Assembly: GCA_902492455.1 (NCBI GenBank)
Contig: CABULH010000019.1
Location: 1-64,000, forward strand
Source: an uncultured Oscillospiraceae bacterium
GTDB lineage: Bacteria; Bacillota; Clostridia; Oscillospirales; Acutalibacteraceae
Length of the DNA stretch: 64,000 bases
Reading direction: 5' to 3'
The notes below the pieces were generated by a model. The model ran no database searches, had not been told where the DNA came from, and saw only the letters and a list, made by a program, of their open reading frames with translations. This document shows, piece after piece, positions 35,960 through 45,188 of the stretch. Numbering within the stretch: position 1 is the first letter of the stretch; each line of letters begins with the position of its first letter. A program made the position numbers and the translations under genes.

Positions 35960-38648
35960 GGGGAATTTCCACCTCTTCCAAAGGTAATGTAAAGGTAAAT
36001 ATCGAACCATGGGGGACGTTATCCGTCACGGCGATTTCTCCTCCATGGGCTGTCACAATGGATCGGCAGAGGTTCAGTCCCAATCCCAGCCCCCGCCGGT
36101 TATCGGGTTTTCCCTGACTGGCGGTATAAAACATATCGAACAGATGAGTCTTCGCTTCGTCGGATATGCCCGGTCCGTCGTCTGATATGCTCACCGCCAC
36201 CATGGACCGCCGCTTTTCCGCTCGCAAAACGATGTGGGAACCAGAAGGGGTATACTTGATGGCATTGTTCACAATGTTGATGATCACCTGGATGATCAGC
36301 CGGGCATCCATTTTAGCCATCAGGAGATCGTCGGGCAGTTCCACGGAAATCTCATGATCCTTGGCCTGCCGGTCCAGATGGGAAAGCGCCTCCTGAAAAA
36401 CATCGTCCAGCAGTTCGGCATTCATCTGCAGATGAATGTTGCCGTTTTCGATGCGGGTGATGGAAAGCAGATTTTCCGTAAGGTTTACCAGCCACATGGA
36501 ATCGTCATAGATGGAACGGTACAGCTCCTGTTTTTTCTCTTCATCCAGCACGATGCTTTTCTCCATCAGCACCCCCGCGTTGCCGCTGATACTGGTAAGA
36601 GGGGTGCGCAGGTCATGGGAGATGGCGCGCAGCAGATTGGAACGCAGACGCTCCCGCTGGGTTTCCATTTCAATGCGCTGTTTTTCCTGCTGTAAGCGTC
36701 TCCTCTCCAGAATCAGGCCGCATTCATTGAGAATGGCGATCATAAGATTTTTTTCAAACACCTCCAAAGGCGGATAGTATTTGGCAGGGATTCCCACCAC
36801 ACCCATCACCCCTTGGATTCCCCGAACTGCCAAGTATAGATTCTGCGCATGAGACAGAGTTGTGGTGGTAGCGCCGGCGCGCTTGTTGTTTTTGACTACC
36901 CAGTCCGCAACGCCTTGTTCCTCCGTTGAGAGGGATGAGGCCATATCCTTTGCTTGCTCAGCCGGCACAGCGTCAAAACGCAGTTTTTCTTTGCTTTTCG
37001 CCAATGCAAACAGAATGGGTCGCTCCAGCAGCAAACTGAGCTGTTGGGCGGCAAGCTTGAGAATCTCCTGTTCGTCCTTGCCCTGCTGCAGCTTTTGGCT
37101 GCTGCTCATCAGCAATTCCGTATAGTAAGCCTTTTGCGCGGATTGCCGCGCCTGCTTTTTCACCCGGGTGGCTAACGTGCTGGAAATAACGCTGGCTGTC
37201 AGCATGATGAGGAAGGTCACCGGATAGTCGGGATCCGTCGCCTGGAGAGTAAAGCGTGGGATAGTAAAGAAGAAATTAAAGGCCACCACGCTGAGAAGAG
37301 AAGCAACTGCGCCGTATAAATGCCCAGGGGTCCAAATGGTGGTAATCAGTACGCCGAGAATATAAATGGTGATAATGTTGGCATCCCGCAGACCTGCGGC
37401 AAAGAAGGCGAAGCCGATCAGGGTGGCGATCAGAATAACCAGCAGGGTTTTCCCTAGATCCTTCCAGTGGAACCAAGGCTCTTCCCCACGGGAGAAGGAG
37501 GGCTTCCTTTTATAGAGGGGCTGTGTATCAGGAATGATGTAGATATCCATATTCCCGGCTAGATTGGTGAGCTTATCGGCCAGGCTTTTTCCCTTCATCA
37601 GCGGGTTCTGACGATGGTTGGTGCGCCCCAGCACAATTTTTGTCACGCCGCTGACCTTGGCATATTCCGCGATCTGCACCGCCGGATCGTCGCCGTAGAC
37701 AGTGGAAATTTGAGCGCCCAGCTGTTCCGCCAGCCGCAGATTATCCCGCAGCCGTTTTAAGTTGTCTCCCTTGAGTTCCCTTGTGGCCGGTGTTTCCACA
37801 AATAGGGCGGTGAATCCACTGTGAAAGGCTTCCGCCATACGGGCCGCCGTCCGAATCACTTTGGCGTTGGACGGTGCGCTGGAGAGGCAGATCAGAATAT
37901 GTTCCCCTGCTCTGGCTGCCGCTTCGTTGCCGGATTTCTGCGCCGTGCGGTTCAGCCGGTCCGCGGTGCGGCGCAGGGCGATTTCCCGCAGTGCGGCCAA
38001 ATTTTCCTGAGAGAAGAAGTTTCCCAGCGCTCGCTGCGCCTGTTTGCCTTGGTAAACTTTGCCTGACTGCAGCCGGACGATCAGATCCGCCGGTTCAATA
38101 TCCACTAGCTCCACCTGATCCGCCGAATCGAATACGTGGTCGGGAATCCGTTCGCTGACAGCGATTCCCGTGATGGAAGCAACCAGGTCGTTCAAAGATT
38201 CCAGATGCTGGACATTGACGGTGGTATAAACGTCGATTCCAGCTCGAAGCAGTTCTTCGACATCCTGATATCGCTTGGCGTGCCGGCAGCCCGCCGCATT
38301 GCTGTGAGCCAGTTCATCCACCAGAATCAGCTGGGGTTTGCGGGAAAGAGCCGCATCCAAATCGAATTCATGCAGAACAACGCCTTTGTACATCACTTCT
38401 TTGCAGGGGAGCTGTTCCAGTCCTGCCAAAAGCGCCATTGTATCCGGACGGAGATGCGGCTCCACATAGCCTACCACCACATCTTTGCCGTTTCGCTTCG
38501 CCTGTTGGGCGGCTTCCAGCATGGTATAGGTTTTGCCTACGCCGGCGGCGTAACCGAAAAAGATTTTCAGTTTCCCATGGGTGATACGGTCCTGTTCATT
38601 TTGTATGGAACGCAGCAGCTGCTGGGGATTCGGCCTGTGTTCCTCCAT
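35952..38648 (-). CDS. kdpD: sensor histidine kinase KdpD
   Basis: 898 aa. ATG at 38648 behind AGGTGAGA; the frame to 38711 lacks a ribosome site. The N-terminal KdpD domain has Walker A GYAAGVGKT (32-40). A universal-stress-protein-like domain follows (about 245-370), then a cluster of four membrane helices (about 400-500) and a GAF-like region. The kinase has phosphoacceptor H678 (ISHDLRTPLTS), and the N box NNAIKYTP and G box RRGLGLGL of the ATPase. It senses low K+ or osmotic stress and phosphorylates KdpE. The USP-like domain binds c-di-AMP in some Firmicutes, which could apply here. Confidence 0.95.
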   Translation of the reverse strand: MEEHRPNPQQLLRSIQNEQDRITHGKLKIFFGYAAGVGKTYTMLEAAQQAKRNGKDVVVGYVEPHLRPDTMALLAGLEQLPCKEVMYKGVVLHEFDLDAALSRKPQLILVDELAHSNAAGCRHAKRYQDVEELLRAGIDVYTTVNVQHLESLNDLVASITGIAVSERIPDHVFDSADQVELVDIEPADLIVRLQSGKVYQGKQAQRALGNFFSQENLAALREIALRRTADRLNRTAQKSGNEAAARAGEHILICLSSAPSNAKVIRTAARMAEAFHSGFTALFVETPATRELKGDNLKRLRDNLRLAEQLGAQISTVYGDDPAVQIAEYAKVSGVTKIVLGRTNHRQNPLMKGKSLADKLTNLAGNMDIYIIPDTQPLYKRKPSFSRGEEPWFHWKDLGKTLLVILIATLIGFAFFAAGLRDANIITIYILGVLITTIWTPGHLYGAVASLLSVVAFNFFFTIPRFTLQATDPDYPVTFLIMLTASVISSTLATRVKKQARQSAQKAYYTELLMSSSQKLQQGKDEQEILKLAAQQLSLLLERPILFALAKSKEKLRFDAVPAEQAKDMASSLSTEEQGVADWVVKNNKRAGATTTTLSHAQNLYLAVRGIQGVMGVVGIPAKYYPPLEVFEKNLMIAILNECGLILERRRLQQEKQRIEMETQRERLRSNLLRAISHDLRTPLTSISGNAGVLMEKSIVLDEEKKQELYRSIYDDSMWLVNLTENLLSITRIENGNIHLQMNAELLDDVFQEALSHLDRQAKDHEISVELPDDLLMAKMDARLIIQVIINIVNNAIKYTPSGSHIVLRAEKRRSMVAVSISDDGPGISDEAKTHLFDMFYTASQGKPDNRRGLGLGLNLCRSIVTAHGGEIAVTDNVPHGSIFTFTLPLEEVEIPHV

Positions 38649-38737
38649 TGTCTTCTCACCTTGTTTCTCGTCCGTATATTTATCTGGATCGTTTCCTATG
38701 TTATATATCATAACACAAATTGCCTATCCATGACATA

Positions 38738-38771
38738 AAGAAGCGCTTCTTGGTATTAAGATTGTATAAAG
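38738..38771. promoter_or_regulatory. palindrome and putative KdpE repeats upstream of kdpD
   Basis: A 14-bp perfect palindrome, AAGAAGCGCTTCTT, lies at 38738-38751. Adjacent on the minus strand at 38771-38751 is CTTTATACAATCTTAATACCA, with TTTATAC and TTAATAC 11 bp apart. That mirrors the kdpFABC promoter, suggesting autoregulation. A TTATGAT extended -10-like sequence follows toward kdpD. The next gene to the right is divergent. Confidence 0.55.
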
Positions 38772-38902
38772 ATATCTTTCCTAAAATTCTGTCCACGAAA
38801 TCTTTATATAATACTAACGGGGAAAAAGAATTCCTAACACCCTTTTTGCCTGGATTCTGCTATGCTGAAAGCAGATTAAGGCAGCAAAGGAAGATGGTCT
38901 TT

Positions 38903-39154
38903 ATGAGAAATCTGAATGTCCTGAATCAGCATGTATATGCTTATGCTATAGTGTCGAATCGGCATCCGTTTGGAGAAACCTTTAAAAGAAGATATAGGAT
39001 ATTCAAAGGGAAAATGGAGGGTTTTTTACAGAAGCATACCGCCGCAGCCTACCTGCTGGCTCTTGTCGGAGCACCCCTGGCGGCTTTGGGCGCCGTATAT
39101 TTCTTGGGGGCTGCCGCGGGTTCACTGATCATGATTTGTATGGCCGTGGGCTGA
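38903..39154 (+). CDS. small hypothetical membrane protein
   Basis: 83 aa. ATG at 38903 with AAAGGAAG at 38886-38893. A basic N-terminal half (ETFKRRYRIFKGK) is followed by a hydrophobic Ala/Gly/Leu-rich segment (about 47-82) that could form one or two membrane helices. Family not recognised. A TATAAT at 38807-38812 could serve as -10. It lies divergent from kdpD and ends in front of a strong terminator. Confidence 0.5.
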   Translation: MRNLNVLNQHVYAYAIVSNRHPFGETFKRRYRIFKGKMEGFLQKHTAAAYLLALVGAPLAALGAVYFLGAAAGSLIMICMAVG

Positions 39155-39200
39155 CAAAAGCGACTTGCTTCGGAAATCCCGACGACTCATCGAAAGCAGA

Positions 39201-39232
39201 AAGGCTCCAGGAGCAATTGCTCCTGGAGCCTT
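39201..39232. terminator. bidirectional terminator, 32-bp perfect palindrome
   Basis: AAGGCTCCAGGAGCAA at 39201-39216 is followed at once by its exact complement (39217-39232). It sits between convergent genes and can serve both; T-rich sequence follows on the plus strand. Confidence 0.75.
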
Positions 39233-39268
39233 CTATTCATGTTCCAATTTTATGCTGCTTGCGCCGTG

Positions 39269-40273
39269 TTATTTCACTTCAGAAACCGCAACAGCGCAGG
39301 CGACGGTCATGCCGACCATAGGATTGTTGCCGGCGCCGATCAGCCCCATCATTTCCACATGAGCGGGAACGGAGGAGGAACCGGCAAACTGAGCGTCGCC
39401 GTGCATGCGGCCCATGGAGTCGGTCAAGCCATAGGAAGCCGGACCGGCAGCCATGTTGTCGGGATGCAGGGTACGGCCGGTGCCGCCGCCGGAAGCGACG
39501 GAGAAGTATTTCTTGCCGTTTTCGTTGGCCCACTTCTTATAGGTTCCGGCCACCAGATGCTGGAACCGGGTGGGGTTGGTGGAGTTGCCGGTGATGGAAA
39601 CATCCACTTTTTCGTGCTGCATGATGGCCACGCCTTCCAGCACATCGTTGGCGCCGTAGCATTTTACCTTGGCGCGCTCGCCATCGGAATAGGCCTTTTC
39701 CCGCACGATTTTCAGATCGCCGGTATAAAAATCATATTCGGTTTCCACATAGGTGAAGCCGTTGATCCGGCTGATGATGAACGCGGCATCCTTGCCCAGG
39801 CCGTTGAGGATAACACGCAGGGGCTTTTTGCGCACCTTGTTGGCGGTGCGGGCGATGCCGATGGCGCCTTCGGCGGCAGCGAAGGACTCGTGACCGGCCA
39901 GGAAGGCGAAGCAGTCGGTTTCCTCGGACAGCAGCATTTTGCCCAGATTGCCGTGACCCAGACCAACCTTGCGCTGCTCGGCCACCGAACCGGGTACGCA
40001 GAAAGCCTGCAGGCCTTCGCCGATAACGGCGGAAGCCTCAGCGGCATCGGTAATGCCGCGCTTCAGCGCCAGGGCGACGCCCAGAGTATACGCCCAAACG
40101 GCGTTCTCAAAAGCGATGGGCTGCACGCCCTTGACGATGGCGTCCACATCGACGCCTTTGGACAGGCACAGGTCCCGGGCCTCCTCCAGGGTGCCCAGAT
40201 CGTTCTCCGCCAAAAACTTTTCGATTTTGGCCATGCGCCTCTCTTTACCTTCAAACATCACATCGTTAGCCAT
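39269..40273 (-). CDS. GGGtGRT protein (function unknown)
   Basis: 334 aa; ATG at 40273. It contains the family-naming motif SGGGTGRTLHPDNM and closes with GAGNNPMVGMTVACAVAVSEVK. Members of this family are conserved in Clostridia and usually lie next to a NifU-like scaffold gene, as here (84 bp downstream of it). SGGGTGRT resembles a phosphate or nucleotide loop. Cytoplasmic; a role tied to Fe-S clusters is inferred from context only. Confidence 0.88.
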   Translation of the reverse strand: MANDVMFEGKERRMAKIEKFLAENDLGTLEEARDLCLSKGVDVDAIVKGVQPIAFENAVWAYTLGVALALKRGITDAAEASAVIGEGLQAFCVPGSVAEQRKVGLGHGNLGKMLLSEETDCFAFLAGHESFAAAEGAIGIARTANKVRKKPLRVILNGLGKDAAFIISRINGFTYVETEYDFYTGDLKIVREKAYSDGERAKVKCYGANDVLEGVAIMQHEKVDVSITGNSTNPTRFQHLVAGTYKKWANENGKKYFSVASGGGTGRTLHPDNMAAGPASYGLTDSMGRMHGDAQFAGSSSVPAHVEMMGLIGAGNNPMVGMTVACAVAVSEVK

Positions 40274-40356
40274 AAATTCATGACCTTTCCTTTCTCGTAG
40301 AGATGAGCCGAAGCCATTTCCGGCCGGGGACTGCTGAATACCGGCCGACGTCCTTT

Positions 40357-41049
40357 TTATTCTTCGCGGGGATCGATATATTTGGCAGCGCCGTCGAAAC
40401 GGCCGTACTGTCCGATGTTCTTCTTGTAAGCCTCACCCGGCTCCATGCCGTGACGGATATCCTCCAGCATCTTGCCCAGCCGTACGAACTGATAGCCGAT
40501 AACCTCGTTGTCCTCATCCAGAGCCAGCTTCAGCACATAGCCCTCCGCCATTTCCAGGTACCGGACGCCTTTCTTGCCGGTGGAATACATGGTGCCCACC
40601 TGAGAGCGCAGGCCCTTGCCCAGATCCTCCAGGCCGGCGCCGATGGGAAGACCATCCTCAGAGAATGCGGATTGGGTGCGGCCGTAAGCCAGCTGCTTGA
40701 AGATTTCCCGCATAGCCACGTTGATGGCGTCGCACACCAGGTCGGTGTTCAGGCACTCCAGCAGGGTTTTGCCCGGCAGGATTTCCGCGGCCATGGCGGC
40801 GGAATGGGTCATACCGGAGCAGCCGATGGTTTCCACCAGCGCTTCCTCCACAATGCCGTTCTTCACATTCAGGGTCAGCTTGCAGGTACCCTGCTGGGGA
40901 GCGCACCAGCCCACGCCGTGGGATAGGCCGGAAATATCGGATATCTGGGTGGATTTGACCCATTTGCCCTCCTCAGGAATCGGTGCGGGGCCGTGGTGCG
41001 GGCCTTTTTTCACAACGCACATTTTTTCGACTTCATGGGTATAATTCAT
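40357..41049 (-). CDS. NifU-like iron-sulfur cluster assembly scaffold-type protein
   Basis: 230 aa. ATG at 41049 behind AAGGAGAA; the longer frame to 41160 includes the promoter and is rejected. Cysteines in VGWCAPQQGTC, ETIGCSGMTHS and TDLVCDAINVAM match the NifU/IscU N-terminal fold with an N-terminal extension. It is the first gene of a two-gene operon with the GGGtGRT gene. No cysteine desulfurase is adjacent, so it may serve a dedicated purpose rather than general Fe-S assembly. Confidence 0.82.
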   Translation of the reverse strand: MNYTHEVEKMCVVKKGPHHGPAPIPEEGKWVKSTQISDISGLSHGVGWCAPQQGTCKLTLNVKNGIVEEALVETIGCSGMTHSAAMAAEILPGKTLLECLNTDLVCDAINVAMREIFKQLAYGRTQSAFSEDGLPIGAGLEDLGKGLRSQVGTMYSTGKKGVRYLEMAEGYVLKLALDEDNEVIGYQFVRLGKMLEDIRHGMEPGEAYKKNIGQYGRFDGAAKYIDPREE

Positions 41050-41098
41050 GTTCGTTCTCCTTTCGGTTTGTACGATACACTTTGCAGACGCTCCATTT

Positions 41099-41127
41099 AT
41101 TATAGCGAAATCCTGTCTGTTGCGCAA
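41099..41127 (-). promoter_or_regulatory. sigma-A promoter of the NifU-like/GGGtGRT operon
   Basis: Minus-strand -35 TTGCGC at 41127-41122 and perfect -10 TATAAT at 41104-41099 with a 17-nt spacer, about 50 bp before the start codon. Confidence 0.8.
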
Positions 41128-41309
41128 GAGGCCGGATGCGAGTTGCAAAAAAATTAACAAAGGGATGTCCGGCGACTTTTGTCCAAATTGGATAAATGTC
41201 TGTCAGGGATCCTTTCCTTAAGTTTTTTTGAAAAAGCGGTGAGGCCCCTTCCAATGGAAAGATTTCCTTGCTATACTCATACTCGTGCTGCGGCGCAGCC
41301 GCAATAAAC

Positions 41310-42853
41310 ATGGGAAGGCGGCGGACATTGGTGATATCGGTTGGGGACGGCTGGCGGGACAGCCTGAAACGAAACCTATTTTGGCTGACGCTGGCTTTCG
41401 TGTTGCTGAGCATCGGCTCCATGTGTTCTTTTTTTATCCTTATCAGAATCGAGTGGATCAGAACTGTTTCTTCACAGTGGGGAAGGGAATGATGACCGGC
41501 TGGGTACCCTACCGGGATCTCTTTGAGCAGAAAGGACCGCTGCTGTATTTTCTCCACGGTCTGGGCTATCTGATATCGCCGGATTCCTTTTTCGGCGTCT
41601 TCCTGCTGGAAGTGGTCTTTATGACCGTTTGGTTTATTTATCTGTATAAAATTGCCCGGTTGTATATCGAGCCGCAGCCGGCCGCTCTGCTGGTGTTGGC
41701 GGCGGGAGTGTTCACTGTGGCCGCCAATTGTTTCCTGCGTGGAGACAATGCAGAAGAGCTCTGCCTTCCTTTGCTGACAGCGGCGCTCTATCACCTTTTG
41801 CTCTTTGCCCGGCGCAACGACGGCCGGATGGCTCCGGGAATCCTGTTTCTTCACGGCTTTTTGGCGGGCTGTGTGCTGTGGATCAAATACAGCATGCTGG
41901 GCTTTTGGATCGCCTGGATCATCATGATGTTTCTGTCGGTTTGGAACCGCCGGCCTCACAAGGAGGCGGTGAAGGCTTTTTTGATTTTTGCGGCAGGGGG
42001 AATGGCCGCCACTCTGCCCTGGGTTCTTTATTTCGGCTGGCACCATGCTGTTGGAGATTGGCTGTATGCCTATTTCTATTCCAATATATTTCTTTATGCT
42101 AAGGACAGCAGCCTCCTGGGAAAATATCTCCATTATCTGTGCTTCACCGTGATGAATACCGCCCTGGATCCGCTGATGATGTCGCTCATCGCTTTGGGAC
42201 TGTGGCATTTTCTGCGTTCGGATCGCTTCACGCTGCAAGAGCGGTTCGCCGGGCTGTTTCCGTTTATCGCCCTGTACGCTGGCTGCTATATCGGCGGCGT
42301 ATTCTATGATTATTACATGCTGATTCTCACACCTTACTGTTTGTTTGGCTTGCTGTTCTTGTGGGAGCGGTTTGGAGAAAAAGTACGGATTTGGCACCGG
42401 CGTTGGGGTAGAAAGGCCCCTGCCACAATCCTGGCTGCGGCGCTGGTGATCACCATTGTCGGGGGAAACTGCCTGCTTTTCTATGGAAAGGGACGAGAGG
42501 AGTATCCGCAGTATCAGTTCGCACAGATTATGAAGGAGACGCCGGACGCCACGCTGCTGAATTACGGTTTTCTGGACGGTGGGTTTTATCTGGCGGCGGG
42601 GGTGATGCCTGTCACCAAGTATTTCTGTGAATTGAATATTCCGCCGGAGAAGTTTCCGGAGATGCCCAAAACCCATCAGAGGATGGTGGAGAACGGGGAG
42701 ACGGATTATGTGGTGGCCCGGCTGGGAATCAAGGAAAGCAGCGGCGATGTGCCGTGCGCAGCGCTGTATGAGAATTATGCGGTTGTAGCGGAGGGGACCA
42801 ATATCCGGGACCGCTATCGCTATGTACTATTCAAGCGGAAGGACCTGCTTTGA
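41310..42853 (+). CDS. multi-membrane glycosyltransferase-like protein (GT39-type), apparent frameshift
   Basis: The main frame is open from 41285 to 42853. However, the expected first membrane helix (MGRRRTLVIS... NLFWLTLAFVLLSIGSMC) lies in another frame from ATG 41310. The frames meet at a T7 run at 41429-41435, after which YPYQNRVDQNCFFTVGKGMM and PYRDLFEQKGPLLYFLH follow in the main frame. One added T, or two fewer, would join them. About nine to ten membrane helices and the luminal Asp/Glu-rich loops resemble the GT39/ArnT-type family that transfers lipid-linked sugars to surface acceptors. Sequencing error, recent mutation or slippage are all possible. No clear ribosome site precedes 41310; a TGCGGC/GCCGCA hairpin (41289-41303) does. 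Confidence 0.6.
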
Positions 42854-42905
42854 GAGAGATTTACGATAAAAGAAGAGGGTAGAAAATACTTTTGGAGGCA
42901 TCACT

Positions 42906-43271
42906 ATGGTTCTGGAGGTACTGACAGAATCCTTCTCCGTCTGCCATTTGGACGGCCCGGTTTCTTTGCCTGCCGACGGATTGTTCTTTCTGGGAAGAAC
43001 AGATCGGGAATGGTCTCTGGTCTGTCCCAGTTTCGCTGTTCCGGCGGGTTGTCTCATGCATGAGGACGGCTGGCGGGCCTTCCGTATAGCCGGGACGCTG
43101 GATTTCTCCCTGGTAGGAATACTGGCTGGTATCTTGAAGGTGTTGGAACAGGAAGGGATCAGCGTCTTTGTTCAGTCCACCTACTGTACGGATTATGTGC
43201 TGGTGAGGACAGAGAAGCTGGCGGATGCCCTGAATGCTCTGGAGAAAGCAGGATACCGTATTCAATTTTAG
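42906..43271 (+). CDS. ACT-domain protein
   Basis: 121 aa; ATG with GGAGG 8-12 bases upstream, 52 bp after the previous gene. The second half (RIAGTLDFSLVGILAGILKVLEQEGISVFVQSTYCTDYVLVRTEKL) follows the ACT fold, as in small CASTOR-like ACT proteins. These bind amino acids or similar ligands. Stand-alone ACT proteins are usually allosteric sensors; its partner is unknown. Confidence 0.75.
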   Translation: MVLEVLTESFSVCHLDGPVSLPADGLFFLGRTDREWSLVCPSFAVPAGCLMHEDGWRAFRIAGTLDFSLVGILAGILKVLEQEGISVFVQSTYCTDYVLVRTEKLADALNALEKAGYRIQF

Positions 43272-43419
43272 CGGTGAATTTTTTTCACAGATCAGCAAAA
43301 AAACAGAGAATATTATCCGGACTGCTATCGCCTGTCTTTTGTATCGGCTGGTGCGGGTAAAAAATAGTTGAATCTTTCTGCCGTATGGACAGAGGACTCG
43401 ACCTCTCATAGAAGTGTAT

Positions 43420-43454
43420 AAAGCAGACGGCTCTGTGCCGTCTGCTTTGTTTTA
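43420..43454 (+). terminator. terminator after the ACT-domain gene
   Basis: A perfect 12-bp stem, AAAGCAGACGGC at 43420-43431 with GCCGTCTGCTTT at 43437-43448, has a TCTGT loop and is followed by GTTTTAT. The rest of 43272-43609 shows no gene. Confidence 0.85.
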
Positions 43455-43609
43455 TAGTGCGGCTAAGAGCGGGATTTGCTTGAGCAAGCAGAATGCATAT
43501 TGCACAAAGAAACGGATTTTCCATTCATAATTATAATTTTATCAATGTTAAAAATAATTCACTCACCTGGAAATGGCTTTGTTTTGCCATATTACGCTAA
43601 AGGGTTAAA

Positions 43610-43685
43610 TAATACGTATTAAAAATAAAATATATAGATATATTGACAATAAATATCAGAGATGTTATTATATCAATAGTTGATA
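43610..43685 (+). promoter_or_regulatory. strong sigma-A promoter with two operator-like palindromes
   Basis: The -35 TTGACA at 43643-43648 and -10 TATTAT at 43666-43671 have a 17-nt spacer. A 12-bp palindrome TAATACGTATTA lies at 43610-43621. A second inverted repeat, TATCAA-TAG-TTGATA, spans 43671-43685 and covers the likely start site, where a repressor would block transcription. Drives the sugar locus from 43724. Confidence 0.8.
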
Positions 43686-43723
43686 AAACTATGGCGGCAA
43701 ATATCGAAAGAGGTGGGAACAAT

Positions 43724-45157
43724 ATGCGAAGATTAAAAATCGGCTTGGTGGGGACCAGTCAGCTCAGTTTCCCGGGCGATAAGACGGCGGTGTTTGAAAA
43801 ATCCATCCGGGACCTGGAAAAGTTGGCCGAAGAGTTGGCGTTCGATCTGGTTCCTTATACGGAAAACGTTATTGTGGAAGAGGATGCCCGGCGGGCAGCA
43901 GCCTTTTTTGAAGAACAAAAAATCGATTTTTTGCTTATACAAAATACATCTTATTCCGCCGGCTTCCTGTCCCTGGTATTCGCCAAAATGAAGAATGTGA
44001 GGCTGGGACTGTGGGCTATCCGAGAGGGGGCCAGCGACGGAGTGGTTCCCTTCAATTCCCTGTGCAGCATCAATATGCATCAAAGCATTATTTACCACTA
44101 TTTAAAGGCGGACCGCGTCAAGGTGAAGTGGTTTTACGGCGGTGCGGATGAAGCGCCCTTTATCCGCAGGCTGAAGGTGACGGTACGGGCTTTACAGGCA
44201 ATCAAGAACCTGCAAAGTTCCAGGGTGGCGCTGGTAGGGGGCATCGCTCCTGGCTTTAACGATCTGTACAATGACGAACGGCAGTTTTTGCATCTGTTTG
44301 ACGGCATGAGTTACAACCGCCTGCATGAATATGACGAACTCAAGGCTATGGCTATGGCGGTGCCCGAAAAAGAGGCGGAGAAAGCGGCTCGCCAGATCGC
44401 ATCCTGTGCCTGCGGTGCAGACGGCCACGCCAAGGAGCATCTGCTTCTCAGCGCGCGGTTCTATCTGGCCTATAAAAGATTCATTGAGGAAAATCGCTAT
44501 GACGCGGTAGCGGTGAGCTGCTGGCCCAAGTTTCAGAACGATTTTCGGTATTCGGTATGCTCGGTGGTGGCGCAGCTCAATGACGACGGCATTCCGGTGG
44601 GCTGCGAGGGAGATATTCTTAGTACCGTCTGCATGTTGGCGTTGAAATACATAGCCGGAGACAACACGGCGCTGATGGATCTGTCGGCCTTCGATGATAC
44701 GGACGAAACGGTGCTGATGTGGCACTGCGGACCAGCCAGCAGCCGGTTCGGTAAAAAGTACCAGCTGGGGGCCAATTACACCGGTATGCCTCATGTAAAG
44801 GGTGAACCGCCTGTGGGCTGCGGCGTGGTAAGGGATATGGTATTCGACGAGATGCCGGTCACCGTGTTTCGCCTGACAGGAGAATGCGATAAATACATGC
44901 TGATGAGCGGCCGTTTTATTGGCAGCGAAAAAAAGAGCTTCACCGGCAGCCGCGGCTGGCTGGGCGACGTCAGAATGAACGGCGAGTCTATCGGCGTACT
45001 GGATTTGGTTAATACGGTGCAGGTCAATGGCTTCCAGCATCACTATCCCATGGTGCCGGGCTGCCTCGAAAGCGAGATTAAGGAGTTTGCCGCCTGGCTG
45101 GGCCTGCGTCCATTGGAAAAGGTGCCCTACGCCGACCATCTGCAGATAATCGACTGA
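43724..45157 (+). CDS. L-fucose/L-arabinose isomerase-family protein
   Basis: 477 aa. ATG at 43724 with AGAGGTGGG at 43709-43717; earlier in-frame starts lie inside the promoter. KIGLVGTSQLSFPGDK begins the N-terminal Rossmann-like domain. VSCWPKFQNDF and GIPVGCEGDILSTVCMLAL carry the conserved Glu-Asp metal region of the FucI/AraA-like superfamily, and the C-terminal domain includes GANYTGMPHVKGEPPVGCG. These enzymes interconvert aldoses and ketoses. The exact sugar is unknown; a rhamnosidase gene and a ROK kinase lie in the same locus. Confidence 0.78.
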   Translation: MRRLKIGLVGTSQLSFPGDKTAVFEKSIRDLEKLAEELAFDLVPYTENVIVEEDARRAAAFFEEQKIDFLLIQNTSYSAGFLSLVFAKMKNVRLGLWAIREGASDGVVPFNSLCSINMHQSIIYHYLKADRVKVKWFYGGADEAPFIRRLKVTVRALQAIKNLQSSRVALVGGIAPGFNDLYNDERQFLHLFDGMSYNRLHEYDELKAMAMAVPEKEAEKAARQIASCACGADGHAKEHLLLSARFYLAYKRFIEENRYDAVAVSCWPKFQNDFRYSVCSVVAQLNDDGIPVGCEGDILSTVCMLALKYIAGDNTALMDLSAFDDTDETVLMWHCGPASSRFGKKYQLGANYTGMPHVKGEPPVGCGVVRDMVFDEMPVTVFRLTGECDKYMLMSGRFIGSEKKSFTGSRGWLGDVRMNGESIGVLDLVNTVQVNGFQHHYPMVPGCLESEIKEFAAWLGLRPLEKVPYADHLQIID

Positions 45158-45188
45158 CCCGGAATCATAGAAAGAAGGTAAATACAAC

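Noticed and set aside
38649..38737. Possible c-di-AMP (ydaO-type) riboswitch in front of kdpD
   Set aside because: The leader is too short and I could not find the conserved core; a direct-repeat protein site explains the region better.
39239..40300. 353-codon plus-strand frame
   Set aside because: Antisense to the GGGtGRT gene, whose family motif is unmistakable.
41033..42676. 547-codon minus-strand frame
   Set aside because: Shadow of the membrane glycosyltransferase-like gene; no ribosome site or recognisable domain.
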